From NCBI RefSeq assembly GCF_025766255.1, contig NW_026516740.1, positions 1 to 64,000 on the forward strand: a DNA stretch of 64,000 nucleotides. The letters are read 5' to 3'. Under the pieces are notes generated by a model, which was not told where the DNA came from, searched no databases, and saw only the letters and a program-made list of their open reading frames with translations. The translations under genes were made by a program, and so were the position numbers. This DNA comes from Zychaea mexicana (taxonomy: Eukaryota; Mucoromycota; Mucoromycetes; Mucorales; Lichtheimiaceae). Positions within the stretch are counted from its first letter, which is position 1; every line of letters begins with the position of its first letter. Below, in pieces: positions 1-11,641 of the stretch.

Positions 1-650
1 ACATTCAGAATGAGGCAGCCAACACCGGCCCAGGTCTGTTTGTTAAAGGCTATTATCAAATAGAAGGGCTGTAAACCAGATCCTCCTTCTCCTACCGTTA
101 CCGAGCTTCACCACTTTGTCCTTGGCAATTTGTTTCGTACACTTTGCTTTGGCGCACGTGTACTGCACGGTCATCTATTTTTGCGTCCTTACTTTTTGGT
201 GTATATGGCTTCTATTTAAGTGAGCTTCTTGTTACAATAGCTGAGACCCTGTAAACCCTGTCTGTGCGCCTGTGGCCCGACGGGTGCACGTATCTTCCTA
301 TTTAGAAACAGGCGGCGACATCGTCGGGGCACGGCCTGCATGATACCGGTGAAACATATTTCGTAGGACAATCAATACACGCGGACCACATACACCTTCT
401 TCTTGACCGCTTGACCGCTTGACCATGTCTCTTCTGCACATGTTTTTTTCTTCCCTACCCTTTGCTTTCTCACATGTTTTTGAATGACGAATCACAAGTC
501 ACGTGACGTGTTTTTTTAAGACAGGGGTTTGAGTTCAAAAAATGTAAATACGCCCACATTTTTCAGGCCATTCCCTTTTTCTCTTCACTCTTTCTTTCCT
601 TCACTTTTCTTTTCCCTTCACTCCCTTGGATCCTCCTGGTCTTTCTCTTG

Positions 651-750
651 GCTCTTCCCTTGGTTCTGGTCTTCCCCTCGCTCTGGCTCTTCCCTTGGTT
701 CTGGTCTTCCCCTCGCTCTGGCTCTTCCCTTGGTCCTGGTCTTGCCTCTG
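651..750. repeat. 35-bp minisatellite, about 2.9 copies
   Basis: Units begin with gctcttcccttggttctggt and start at 651, 686 and 721. The first two are identical over 35 bp; the third diverges in its second half. The array keeps several frames open at once, giving overlapping Ser/Leu/Pro/Trp-rich frames that are probably not genes. Confidence 0.85.
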
Positions 751-1006
751 TCGGTCTTGGTCTCAGCCTTTTTCCCGTGGTCCCCCTGGCTGCCTACAAC
801 CGGTCCCTGCTTGGGCTGTCTAGTCTAGCGTTCAACGGTGTTGGTCACAACCGGTCTTCAGGCGAGATCAGAGGACGGAGAAATCCTTTTCGGTTTTTCG
901 CCATAGAAATATGGTAGTGTCCTTTCGGTTGGATGCCTTGTCTGCTGGTCTGGTCTGGTCTGCCATGGTGGGGCTCGCATGAGGAGCCAGGTGCCACCGT
1001 AAATCG

Positions 1007-1105
1007 CGTTCGACTCTCGGCATTCGACTCTCGGCATTCGACTCTCGGCATTCGACTCTCTGGCATTCGACTCTCGGCATTCGACTCTCGGCAATCGACA
1101 CTCGG
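1007..1105. repeat. 14-bp minisatellite, about 7 copies
   Basis: The unit is cattcgactctcgg. Copies start at 1007, 1021, 1035, 1049 (15 bp, one inserted t), 1064, 1078 and 1092. The first and last copies are diverged. There are no unique spacers between units, so this is a simple tandem array. Confidence 0.9.
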
Positions 1106-1199
1106 CAATCAGCTCCCAGCTTCAGTGTTCGGCTCCCAGCATCCGAGTATCCAGTAAGCAGCTCCTTCAGCATTCGACAACAGCAGCAATTTTTTTTCT

Positions 1200-1395
1200 T
1201 TTTCTTTTTTGGGTGTTTCGAGAGTCAATTCTTTCCCCTACCCCCACCCCTTCCCTTTCCTCTTCCCTTTCCTCTTCCCCCACCCCTTCCCTTTCCTCTT
1301 CCCTTTCCTCTTCCCTTCCGTCCTTCCCTCCCTTCCTTCCCTTCCGTCTACCCTTCCATCTTCCTTCCGTCCTTCCCTTCCCCCTTCCCCACTCA
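1200..1395. repeat. Long polypyrimidine tract
   Basis: Nearly unbroken C/T on the plus strand, made of degenerate ccttccctttcctctt-type units. Such homopurine-homopyrimidine DNA can adopt triplex structures in principle. It produces artefactual Pro/Ser/Leu and Arg/Glu/Gly/Lys open frames on the two strands. Confidence 0.8.
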
Positions 1396-3533
1396 CAGGC
1401 AATCCACAACCGATTGCTTGCACTTGACTCTCGAAACGTAGCGTACGTCATGGTTCCCACTCGTTTGTACCATGATGGCTGGGTTTGTGGTTGATTGACC
1501 CAGCCAAATGTGTGGGAGATGGGACTCCCAGGCCGAGGCATTGGTGGCTTTCTTTTCCTCCCCCTTTTACATACTTCTTCTGTTTCTTCTTACTTTCTTC
1601 ATGCTTTTTGTATAGCCTGCAGGTTGTGCGAACTGCTTGTTGAGGTCACTTTGTAAAATCGCGTTCTTATTATTTGTCTTTATTGTCCACTGATTGTGTT
1701 CTTTTAATAAAATTTGTACCCTTCGACTATTGATATTCATAACGATAACTTTTGTCTTTTATAAAATGTTTCTTTACTCTAATATTACAATGAATAAAAA
1801 CCTGCTCTTTTACTTTATGTCCTGCTTAAACTCATTTACAATTTCTTTCCTTGTGAAGATATTTGCGTGTCGCTTCACCTTGCAATATCCATTTTCTTTC
1901 TGACTGTGTTCAATCGTCTTCGCCGCTTCATTTGACAGCTAGGAAAGAGCTCATGTTTTGGCGTGCTATGTCCCTGTTCTTATACAATGCTGACAATGTC
2001 ATATGGCTTACATTAGATTCGTAATCACTTTTACTTTGCAATGACTTGATCGATTCTAAACATAATATCTAGGCAACTGTTTAACGCAAGCATAATGCAC
2101 AGACCATGTAATACAATGAAATTGTTGTGAAACATGTTGCGTAGCAATATCAGTATCGGGCACATCAGAAAGTCTTGCAACAGCAGGAACTCTTTTGAAA
2201 AACTTGGAACACGTTGATCGAGTTATGTGCCTGAAAAACTCTCATAGAATCTGCACGACGACACGCACACTCCACAGTTGAAATGTCCGTAGCTCGTTTG
2301 CAAAAGAGCGACTGTTTCCATGCTTGAATTTGCCCCCCGCCCCGGGTTGAATCATATAATTACTGTTTGATATCATATCGTTAACGTTCGACAACAAGGC
2401 TGAATCCTTTGATTGATCTAGTAAGGTCATAGTGATACAACGGTAAGTACATTGTTTTGTTTATATATTAGGGGATTTCTTTGAATCCCCGTACGTGCAT
2501 GCATAACACAAAAAGCCATTCTGGTAGAATTGAATGACAATGTATGGAGCCATAAAGCTGGCCATAATCGCTAATATGTTAAAGTAAATCGAATTTTCTA
2601 CTATTAGGTGCTTCAAAACGCCGAATGAATCAACATAATTTACGAAGCATCAAAATATGTTAACTTGCATACTAAGGCGCTGTTTTTTTATAACGAATGG
2701 TAGTTCCAGTTGCTTTCCGAAGTATATAGTATGTTAAACCCCAATCTTTTTACGTATATGGGCGGTGCTTCTTCTTAGAGATCGCCTTGATTGATGCACA
2801 TTATTTGTCGTCGATATCCTTGCATACTTTCGCGGAATAATGACTTTTTTTGTGAAAGTAATGCGCTTTCTACCTCAAGGCTTCTCTTCCATAACCGTTC
2901 TAGCTGGCAAAATAATCTTGTGTGTTTATCTCTGTCTACGTGTTTCGGGTTGCCAGTTTCCAGATCTACATAACCATGCCATTGGATTGACTCCTCCTCC
3001 TTCCAGATTGCGACAACAACGCGCAATATCCCCTCTTTTACCAAAGAACCCGCGTACAACCTTCATAGGTGATGTGCCGATCGATCCAAGTGCGCGAGAA
3101 TGCTGGTATTTTGTAGTGATTGGTAGAACATGTCGACCAGACGTTTTACCTATTGGTTTTCCTCGTTGTACTTATGTGATATATACATCCTTTACACTTG
3201 AATGAGCATCATAAAGCTTTATCTCCAGTTGCATACGTATTCTTCTTTTTTATGTTAAGACTATGCTGACATCACATTTAGTGCCGCAAAGGCTAACTTG
3301 TGCGTGCATCGGGCTTAGCTGTGCTACACAGTCAAGGTATGCTATAGCATATTGGCTTATAACATAAGCGTCTCAGGCTTATGTAATTAGTACAAAAATC
3401 ATCTAATGAACATGTATTCCAACCAGATGTCTTGGACATATCTGCTTTGATAATACCATAAAAAAAGCAACAATGTGTGTGTGTGTATAGAGTGTTTGTC
3501 TAAAAGTAAAGACTATATTACTTTTTTTATTAT

Positions 3534-5112
3534 TTAAATTTCTAGTTCTGCCATGGATTGATCGATATGTTTCAATTTGAGGAAAACGTCGCATCCATAA
3601 CCATTCATGGATACCAGTGTAAATGATCCTCCAAAGTACCGAGCATACATACGAGCCAATGGCAAACCGAATCTATTTTTTTACATATCAACAGTGTATG
3701 AATAACATTAAAACAAAAAACGCCTCACATTAACAGCAATTTTTTCTCTCCCTCATGACAGAGCGCCCCCTCCCCCACTCTGTTTCAAAACTTACCCTAA
3801 TCCAGCCAATGGTCCACCAATACCACTTTGCATTGCCATTTCCGCCATACCCGTAAAGATACTTGAAGGGTCCTCATCATCAGCCGCCTTGGCCACCGTG
3901 GTATAGGAATACTCAAACACCTGGTTCAAATCATCCTCAGCAACACCTCCACCTTGATCACGAATCCGGATCGAGATATCTTCATAGCCATGACTGACGG
4001 TGATCTGGATGGGCGGTGGTGGTGATGATGATGCCATGTCACGCTTTTTGGAATACTCGATCGTGGCGCGTTGAGCATTTTTTAATAATTCGGTCAAAAT
4101 GTACTCGAGATGGACGGGGATATAGGTGAACGTAGCGTCGGTGTGGCCATCAATGATGGTTTCTGGACTCGACCCATAGTTGAATTCACATAGTTCGGCT
4201 ACGAAATCCGAACACGTCTTTGCTAGTTCCGCAGGATTCAATTGCGTGTCGATAATGCCAATGTACGAACTGTTGTTATTTACTTGTTGCTGTTCTTGTC
4301 GGACCAAAGCAATCATTTGTTCCGCAATCAGTCGGATGCCTATCCGAGCGTGGATCATGTCGTCCAGAAACGCTGCCACGTCTTGCGAATGCATGTATAG
4401 TTTGCATTCCAAAAAACCTGTGTATAATGGATATTGCAATTAGCATCATCCCGTTCAACTACTGTGATAACCCAGCCATCATCCAAACACCCCTCCTGGT
4501 TTTTTTTACAGATCCCCATTTTTTAAAAAAAAATACCTCGAGCAAGTGTAGGGATATTATCAGCATGCCGATCTACTAAATCCTTGAGTTTTTCTGAATA
4601 CTCGATATCGTCATTGGCAGGCACCGCGCCGCGATCGTGGGAATAGGGTTCTAAGCTTTCGAATGACTCGTAATAAAGCTTATAGATTTCCTTAATGTAG
4701 GGGTTGGTACCGACAATAAAGGGCAACGTTTGGAATGCACGTACACGTCGAGCCAAACGAACAGGTAATTCAGTGCGAGCATAGTGGGCGCATTCTCGTA
4801 AACTTTTCTTGGTCAATGGTGGTTGACCGAAACGAACGAGTTGGCTCAGTGTAACAGGGCGTATAGGTCGATTGGCATACTATAAAGATACATTTTTTTT
4901 TTTTTTAGTTTATCTCCACTTGTTGTTGTTCAATGTATTTTAAAACATACGGTGACGATCTTGTCATCGTAAAAGGCATGGGCAGCAGGCTTTTCGTGGG
5001 TTTTGGTAGCAATACTTCTTACAAGTACACTATTCCTCGATCGGATTGTGACAGAGGAAACATGGGTATAATAACGCGGCCAGACTGACCAAAACGTACA
5101 CGAGAAATTCAT
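3534..5112 (-). CDS. Mitochondrial branched-chain/pyruvate dehydrogenase kinase
   Basis: Mitochondrial protein kinase of the PDK/BCKDK family (GHKL ATPase fold). The family phosphorylates the E1 subunit of pyruvate or branched-chain 2-oxoacid dehydrogenase in the matrix and switches it off. Four exons on the complement: 4951-5112, 4537-4879, 3796-4417 and 3534-3672 (421 aa). The N-terminus is rich in Arg, Ser and Thr with no acidic residue in the first 30, as in a mitochondrial presequence. The helical domain has ELPVRLARR and LPFIVGTNPY. The ATP site shows an N-box (ELLKNAQRAT, about 278-287), a G1-like box (RDQGGGV) and a G2-like box (GLGFGLPLARMYA) spliced across the last intron. The C-terminus has DVFLKLKH. 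From memory the helical domain resembles human BCKDK slightly more than PDK1-4, but fungal Pkp1/Pkp2 kinases blur that line, so substrate choice is open. It is followed by the SLC41 gene on the same strand. Confidence 0.92.
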
Positions 5113-5455
5113 TATGGTATTGGTTTACTTTCTAAAATGTATGTATATAAATGTGCGATTCAAATGAAAAAAAAGAGGAACAGAAGGGGAAACCGTTTTT
5201 TTTAGGGTTTTCCAAAGCGCTTACTGCTGGATAGGATTGGACAGGGCGGCGTGGGAATTCCTGGTAAGAGAGAGAGAGGGGGCCCAAAATGATAGTGCGT
5301 GTAGAGTGTGTGTGTGTGTGCGTGTGGATGTGTAAGTGAGTGAGTGAGTGTGCAAAAATGACGAGTAAGTTATATATACATTACAATAAGAGGAAATAAA
5401 AAGAACAAGAGATGGAAGAGAGAGAGATTAATGCAAAATGAATAAATATTAAGTT

Positions 5456-7689
5456 TTAGGATGAACTATGCGTAGAGGTGGCAAGATCGGCAAGATCATT
5501 AGAGGATAAGAAGGAGAACGATAGGACGAGAAGACTTGTACAAATGACATCAATTATTGCAGTTCTATACAAAGAAGCATGTCGTGTGTGTGTGAGTTGA
5601 AAATCATGGGGGACAGGGTGGATGATTAACTTACAGATAAGGTAGTACGTAGTTATCCGGGTCACAGCCACGTTTCCAAAATGTCAATGTCATGTATTTT
5701 CCCATTTTCAGTGCAATAAAGGTCTAAACAAGGGAGGATTTAGTATAAAAGTTTGTCTTTTTTTTTTTTTTCCTTTGTAAAGAAAATTAACCTACACTGA
5801 GCATGGAAACGATGAAATAAGTAACACCGAACGCGAGAGTAAAGTCCAAATGACCCAATTCGAGGATCCAAGTCAAGGCCAAAAACAAGAGTTGAACCGG
5901 TACATTCATGGCCATCAAAGTCCACTCGACCAAGGTGTACTGTTCCTGTGCACCTGCATGCAGACAGGTGCTGATACGTGATGCATATATCGAGCCCAAG
6001 TTGCCGGCCAGACCACACAGAATCGGTGTGAGCATGGCGAGTCCCTTGAATTGTTCCACATAACGTTCAAGTACGAGGCCAGCGAAACTAAAAAAAAAAA
6101 AAAATCATGCAAAGTTATTATACAAAAAGTTGTATCGCAAACGGAAGGTAAAAATTTACCTAGAGATGAGCATAGCAAAAATGATAGGCGACCATCCTGA
6201 ATATAACAGTTCTTTGACATGCTTGTTTCGCCACACTGCCCTGGCAAAGAATGGGATCGAACACACCATGACAAAAAACAGGCATAGACTGAGCATGGAA
6301 TCTATTCCGAGCGTCAATGTTTTTTTTTTCTGTCAGATGATACGAGTGGATGGTAGTAGTAGTTCATAGTAGTAGTAGCTTACCAACACTGGCTAAAAGT
6401 GCTTGAGCACAGCCTGCAAGGATACCCAGTGTAACGACATCACCCAACGATGAAGCCATAGGACATGCAATGTTGTCTAAAAACAAAAATGTGCCCAAAA
6501 AAGAATGATAACCGGAGTTTTTGTGTCAGTAACACCGATCTGATAAATAAATATATATATATATATATATATATTTATTTATCCATTTACCTGGATCAAT
6601 TTCAAGTTTTCGGCTGACAATGATCAAAAGACACATAAAGACACCAAGCACCAAAGAAGAAACGGCAGCAGAGATCATGGAGCTGGAGATGATCAAGATG
6701 CATTCAGAAACAGTAGCAGGTTCATTGGGATGTTCAAGGATACCCAAGAGGAAAGAAAAGACGCCTGCAATCGAACCAGCGATCAGGGCCTGGACTTGGA
6801 TGAGCGATAAATTGCCCCATATCAATGCATTTCGTGTGTCAGGATGGTCCAAGTCACCCAAGTTGGCCTTTGTTTTATGTTCGTTTTATATACGTTTAAA
6901 TAAGATAATGTAAGGGGAGGAGGGGGGTGTGAGAGATGCATAAAGTTTAAAAGGTCTTACCGAAGTTGAAAATCGTGCAGCAAGATTCATCTCGAGGTTG
7001 CCTTTCAAATTGAGGAGAACAGGGACGAGGATGAACAGCTCCGATACTTGCACAAATACGTCCCAATGCTAAAAAAAAACAATGTGTATAAGTCGTTGCT
7101 CCGAGAGTTTTACCAGCACGCAAAATAGAGGGCCAAGCTTGATCATGTATATATATATACCTGAAACACGTCCATCATCCACCCTGCAGCGACAAGCCCC
7201 ACAACAGACATGAGCAATGAAGGGAGAGCCTATTGGAAACCCCCATTTTTACACGTTAGCTATATCGTATAACCCCAAGTCAATGGATCTTATTGCCACC
7301 CCCCAACCAATCAAATTTTTAAAGCGTTTTATAACCTGTGCCGCCAAGCGAGCTGCACTGCTCAATTCAGAGGAGCGGACGTTGTTTATTATGCTGCTAT
7401 GATCGTCAGTAGTGTTGGTGTCTTGGCACGCAGTGGTCGTATCTGGTTGAATAGGTGCTTTAAATAGAACAAACGACGAGGTCGATGAACTCCGTGCATG
7501 ATGTTGACGAGATGGATGGCGACTACTCGCAGTAGTAGTAGTAGTAGTTGCTACATTAAACTGATCTTTGTTGTTGTGGACATTACGCTCGAGGTCTTTT
7601 TTCGGTTGTTGTAACTCGATATTGTTTTTAGGGTCGTCGTCAATATCTACTGCTGCTGTTGTTTTTAAAACTGTAAAAGACCGCGACAT
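5456..7689 (-). CDS. SLC41/MgtE-type magnesium transporter
   Basis: Integral membrane divalent cation transporter of the SLC41 family, related to bacterial MgtE; the family moves mainly Mg2+. Nine exons on the complement: 7336-7689, 7161-7229, 6961-7068, 6591-6867, 6384-6476, 6160-6301, 5796-6087, 5635-5723 and 5456-5564 (510 aa). Residues 1-110 are polar and Thr/Ser/Asn-rich, likely cytosolic. Two MgtE-like repeats follow. Repeat 1 carries [18 protein letters not shown], the LIQVQA motif and [13 protein letters not shown]. Repeat 2 carries [17 protein letters not shown] and ends with [11 protein letters not shown], the counterpart of the first DN..P motif. These match SLC41A1 closely in order and spacing. 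The donor of exon 7 is GTAGGT. It could serve plasma membrane, mitochondria or vacuole; the sequence does not say which. Confidence 0.93.
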
Positions 7690-7926
7690 GCAAAAGGATA
7701 TAGGGTGGAGGCGTTTCCTTTAGTGGTAATGTTAAAAAAAAAAGAGGAGGAGAGAAAGAAAGGTATTATAATACTAATAAAGAGAGAGAGAGAGAGAGGG
7801 TATGCAAATGTACAGTAAGGGGGGAGGGAATGGTATTATAAACACAACGCTAAAAGACGACGATCCTAGTGTTACACAAGCACTAATGAAATGGGAAATG
7901 GGACGAACGGGACGAGCGTAATAGCA

Positions 7927-9417
7927 CTAGACTGCTGCTGCTGCTGCTGCTGTTACTGCTCGAATTGTCCAAAAGCCGACAAACAGAGACAATGATATCA
8001 TCAGGATCCATATCCGCTCGCTCCTTCGTGCCCGTTCACTGCGAATCTTCCAAGCTTCCAGCGCCAGGATTTGTTGCTGCAACTCCTGGAACTCGGATTG
8101 CATGTCGTCTGTTCGTCGCTTGTACTTGCGTTTCATGCGATAGATTTCCTGTTCTAATGAATCCATTCGGTCGTGCAACATCATGTGTGGATCGACGCTT
8201 ACACCGGTTGTCCCACCACCCGTTGTCGTTGTCGTTGTCGCTGTCGGAGCTGCTGCTGCTGGGATTGAAGTATGATAATCGCTCGTGCTGTTATTGCTGT
8301 TATTATTAGCTAGGGTCATGGACGATGCTCGATGATGATCATGCTTGTTTCTTCTTCTTTGAGTGTGATGGATCAAGGACGCCGATAATAATCCGAGTGC
8401 TTGGGTTTCATGATGTATCTTTTCAACCATGCTTGCCAAGTACACGTTCTGTAACGATGCGCCTTGTGCCAAGTATTCACGCTTGAGCGGCATGTTCCCG
8501 ACGACCATGTTGTCCGATAATACCCGAGCCGTAGTTGCATTATTATTATTATCATTATTATTAGAACCACTGCCACCCAGTGCCAATGTTTGTAAATCGT
8601 ACAACAGTCCTTGCATGACGTCCCACATTGCATTGGCCACCGATTTCCCGTACTTATCCGTCTGTACGCTATCATCATTATAAAAACCTTCTCCTTCTTG
8701 CTCTTGTTGTTGCTGCTGCTGATGATGAAACGCTTCATAGGCATACACAGCCCAACGCACCAATCCATTCTCCAACCGATCCTTACACACCATGCCGGGC
8801 TGTCGAATTCTTGAAATCTGTGTCCGTATCTTGCGCGATCCCACCAAGATCGACACATCATCCAACACCGGCGTCTCCAGCAAGGCACGCGTCGAATAAA
8901 CAACGTTGGGAATCGACTCGATTTTCCAATTGTGAACCAACTCGTTGCGTGCCAAATTATCCGTCGAAAAGGCCTCGTCCAATTGATGCGTCAACAGGTT
9001 TTGCAACTCGGCCTCGACGCCCAAGATCGACACCATGTGCCGTGCCTTTTCCACAGACACCCACACATCACAGAATGGGAAATGCGGTAGCAAGAAATCC
9101 ACTTGGTAATGATCCTGCGTTAGTTTGAATAAAAACAGGCCCTCGGTCAGGGTCAGGCCACAGGCTTTCCACAACTGACCCGCAGAGATGCAATGGTGGC
9201 CTAGATCGTGATCCATGATGCGATACACGCTTGTGCCATGCCAGTCGCATTTAAAGGTAGGAAACATGCGGATCTTGTTTTTCAGTAGCGCGTCATGTTC
9301 GGCACTGGCTTCCCAATTATATAACAGTTGGAATTGGATGGGTAAGGGGGGTGGATCAACTTGTTCGTCATTGTTCTCGTCTTGCTGTTCTTTTTCAAGG
9401 TGGTGTTGGCGATTCAT
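7927..9417 (-). CDS. Bqt4-like protein: APSES/KilA-N-like domain plus C-terminal membrane anchor
   Basis: Single-exon gene, 496 aa from the Met at 9417. An in-frame Met at 9492 is possible, but its extra 25 residues are low complexity. Residues about 55-155 look like the APSES/KilA-N fold: VYRIMD, GHHCISAGQLWKACGL, then VWVSVEKARHMVSILGV, the place where family members have a W(I/V)P.E.AR segment. A poly-Gln/Asn/Thr region follows. Near 425-465 there is a charged heptad-like coiled coil (DSLEQEIYRMKRKYKRR). The C-terminus has one membrane span (RIWILMISLSLFVGFWTIRA) and a poly-Ala tail. That order is the plan of fission yeast Bqt4, an inner nuclear membrane protein that tethers telomeres through Rap1. 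The function here is inferred from architecture only; it could also be a membrane-tethered transcription factor. No intron is seen, unlike its neighbours. Confidence 0.72.
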   Translation of the reverse strand: MNRQHHLEKEQQDENNDEQVDPPPLPIQFQLLYNWEASAEHDALLKNKIRMFPTFKCDWHGTSVYRIMDHDLGHHCISAGQLWKACGLTLTEGLFLFKLTQDHYQVDFLLPHFPFCDVWVSVEKARHMVSILGVEAELQNLLTHQLDEAFSTDNLARNELVHNWKIESIPNVVYSTRALLETPVLDDVSILVGSRKIRTQISRIRQPGMVCKDRLENGLVRWAVYAYEAFHHQQQQQQEQEGEGFYNDDSVQTDKYGKSVANAMWDVMQGLLYDLQTLALGGSGSNNNDNNNNATTARVLSDNMVVGNMPLKREYLAQGASLQNVYLASMVEKIHHETQALGLLSASLIHHTQRRRNKHDHHRASSMTLANNNSNNSTSDYHTSIPAAAAPTATTTTTTGGGTTGVSVDPHMMLHDRMDSLEQEIYRMKRKYKRRTDDMQSEFQELQQQILALEAWKIRSERARRSERIWILMISLSLFVGFWTIRAVTAAAAAAV

Positions 9418-9552
9418 GTATATATATAACTTGCTTCTTGATAGGCTTGATAGGAAAAGAGAAACACACACTCTCTTTCTCTGTGTGTGCAAACAATTTG
9501 AAAATGAAAGGTTTTGTGTAGATGGTTACACACTTTAGGCATGTGCTTTTAT

Positions 9553-11157
9553 TTAATTTTGTTCCAAGCTGATGATGTTTCTCGCCGTGTGTTCGTACAT
9601 GGCAGTGAGATGACGCGTTTGCAATGCCTTGATATCTTCATAAACTATCACCATCACCATGTATTAAATAAATATGTATTCTTATAAAATTGGGGCACTG
9701 TAGAAAAAAAAAAAATAGAGAGGCTTTTTCTTTTTTTTTTTACCTGCATCCACAAAATCTTTGTTTGGGTCTGCTTGGATCCAGATATTCTGCAAAAAGT
9801 TCAATAGTGCGCCTGTCAAGAGGACCGATTCTTCAAGTGGCAGGGTATCCAAATAAGAGTAATCGAGTTTGAACGGGTTGGGAGGACATGTTTCTTGTTT
9901 TTCTTCAATGACAACGTCAAAGATCTCCTTGACCATTTCCCACAACGGCACATCTGACAAAAAAAATTTCCCGCAATTAAACATAATGCCTTCCCCCTCC
10001 CCCCACCTCCACCTTATGTTTACCTTTTCTCCTCCATGTTTCGGTTGTATCTAGTGTCATTGGGTATAAATCATCCGATGATCGATTCTAAAATATGGAC
10101 GATAAGTCGCTTCAAGTAAGTTTCAAAACAGACTCTCTATATCTATCTATAGAATGAATACTTTACGTAGATATAAGGGCACTTGTATCTTGCATAACCA
10201 GTAATGAGAAAGACAGAAACACTGTTGGATCGTAGCTAAATGGGTTGCATATACACATTACTTTTGGATCCGGTTGTGTGCGGGGTAAAACGGGTATATA
10301 TGTAGTTTACCTTTTTCAGTTCCTGATCCTTCGGATCGACCGGCACCCGTTCCGCCAGCATCAATGATCCTTGACTACTACTGCCACTGCTACTGATACT
10401 TTTTTTTCCACAAGACAGCATAAGTTGAAGGATATACATATTTCTCTTGGTAAAATGAACCTCTTACGGTGATTGTTCCTGCTGAGGCTGCTGCTGCTGC
10501 TGCTGCTGCTGCTGATCATGCATTGTTCGTTGTGCAAACACATCTGCAGGCATCAGTGTCGATGTTTCTTGCTTATATTCGTGACTTTTCGGAATGAGCA
10601 AGACCAGTTCTTCACGACCACGCATAAACACTTCAAAATGCTTGAATCCCTAAAGCGATTTTTTTGATAGCCAAAAAGTGAATATATATCATCCCACCGA
10701 ACTCAAACCCACACCCTCTAGTTTTTTCTTATATAGACGCCTCCCCACTCCATTCCAAAATATTAAAAAAAAAAAAAAGGGTTTGTTTTTGTTTTTACTC
10801 TGAGACTACCCAAGGTGCGACATTCGTGTAAAAAACTTTGGATGCGTGAAGTGTCTCGTCTTAAATCCTTCTTGACCCCTCCCAGGAGGGGGAGGGGTTG
10901 TTTCTTGGTCAGCAAAAGTTGGGTCATTCGCAGTAAACTTTTTACAGCTAAACAATATCAATTCCTTGCATTGAAAATAATTACCCCCGGATCTTGACCT
11001 AGCATTTCGTTGAAATGCTTATTGATTCCCTTGTATCCTCTGTATTTCAAGATTGCTTTGAGAAAGAGAGAGAGAGAAAACTTTAAACTTTGACTCTAAA
11101 GGGGATTCTTTTTTTTTTGGTTGTATTACGCTGAGCGATGGGACACGTGGCCGTCCT

Positions 11158-11189
<32 letters not shown>

Positions 11190-11270
11190 GTTACAGCAGT
11201 TTGATAAGTCTCCATCTTTTTCTCGGTGATAGAGGAATATCTCTTGCCTCCAAGTCAAATGTACGTCCAT
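9553..11270 (-). CDS. Unrecognised 303-residue protein, eight exons
   Basis: I do not recognise this family. Eight exons on the complement join in frame: 11195-11270, 10999-11055, 10799-10947, 10468-10649, 10311-10392, 10024-10087, 9744-9953 and 9553-9644. The first exon is the least certain, because no ATG lies further upstream before the next gene. The protein is mostly helical: NKHFNEML, then VKSLLRMTQLLL, then RIQSFLHECRTLGSLR. Next come FKHFEVFMRGREELVLLIP, a poly-Gln stretch (QQQQQQ, about 142-155), a Ser/Gly-rich linker and a well-composed C-terminal third with PLWEMVKEIFDVVIEE and FLQNIWIQADPNKDF. No signal peptide or membrane span is seen. Splice donors are GT throughout; exon 2 uses GTCAAG. 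The poly-Gln insert between two ordered halves suggests a scaffold or adaptor, but that is only a guess. Confidence 0.75.
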
Positions 11271-11641
11271 GCACAAACACACACACACACACACACAAAG
11301 CGGGAAAATGGATGATGTTGATATATGCGTGTCCAATATATATGGGCCACTGGTAACAAAAAAAAAAGAAGAAGAAAGGAAAAGCTAGATATTACAAGAC
11401 ATACCGCCTGAAAAAAGAAATTTGCAGCTTGTAGTGCTAAAAAAGAAAAAGTGTGTGTGTGTTGTTTAAGGATATAAAAGAAGGAAAAAAAAAGATAGAA
11501 GAAGATGGGATATAATGGAAAAATTGTATGTATAGACTTGGGGGGGTTAGGAGGTGGGAGGCTGTGAGAGAAAAGAAGAAGAAGATCGCTACTAATTTTT
11601 TTTTGTTCTTTACTATGAGACGATGACTACTACTACTACTA

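Larger units (their letters stand above)
1..3533. other. Gene-poor left flank
   Basis: No convincing gene is visible. The first 1.5 kb is low-complexity, pyrimidine-rich DNA with two minisatellites, listed separately. From about 1560 to 3533 the DNA is AT-rich with scattered stops in all frames. The longest non-repetitive open frame is on the minus strand at 2775-3059 (94 codons). Its composition is not simple, but I see no recognisable motif and no splice-linked neighbours, so I do not call it a gene. Confidence 0.5.

Noticed and set aside
529..917. Overlapping Ser/Leu/Trp-rich plus-strand frames
   Set aside because: All three frames are open because of the 35-bp minisatellite and pyrimidine bias; composition is that of the repeat, with no domain.
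1007..1105. CRISPR-like array
   Set aside because: Units are contiguous 14-mers without unique spacers, in a eukaryotic genome; it is a minisatellite.
8628..9128. 166-codon plus-strand frame
   Set aside because: Antisense to the Bqt4-like gene; Pro/Arg/Thr/His-rich with no domain.
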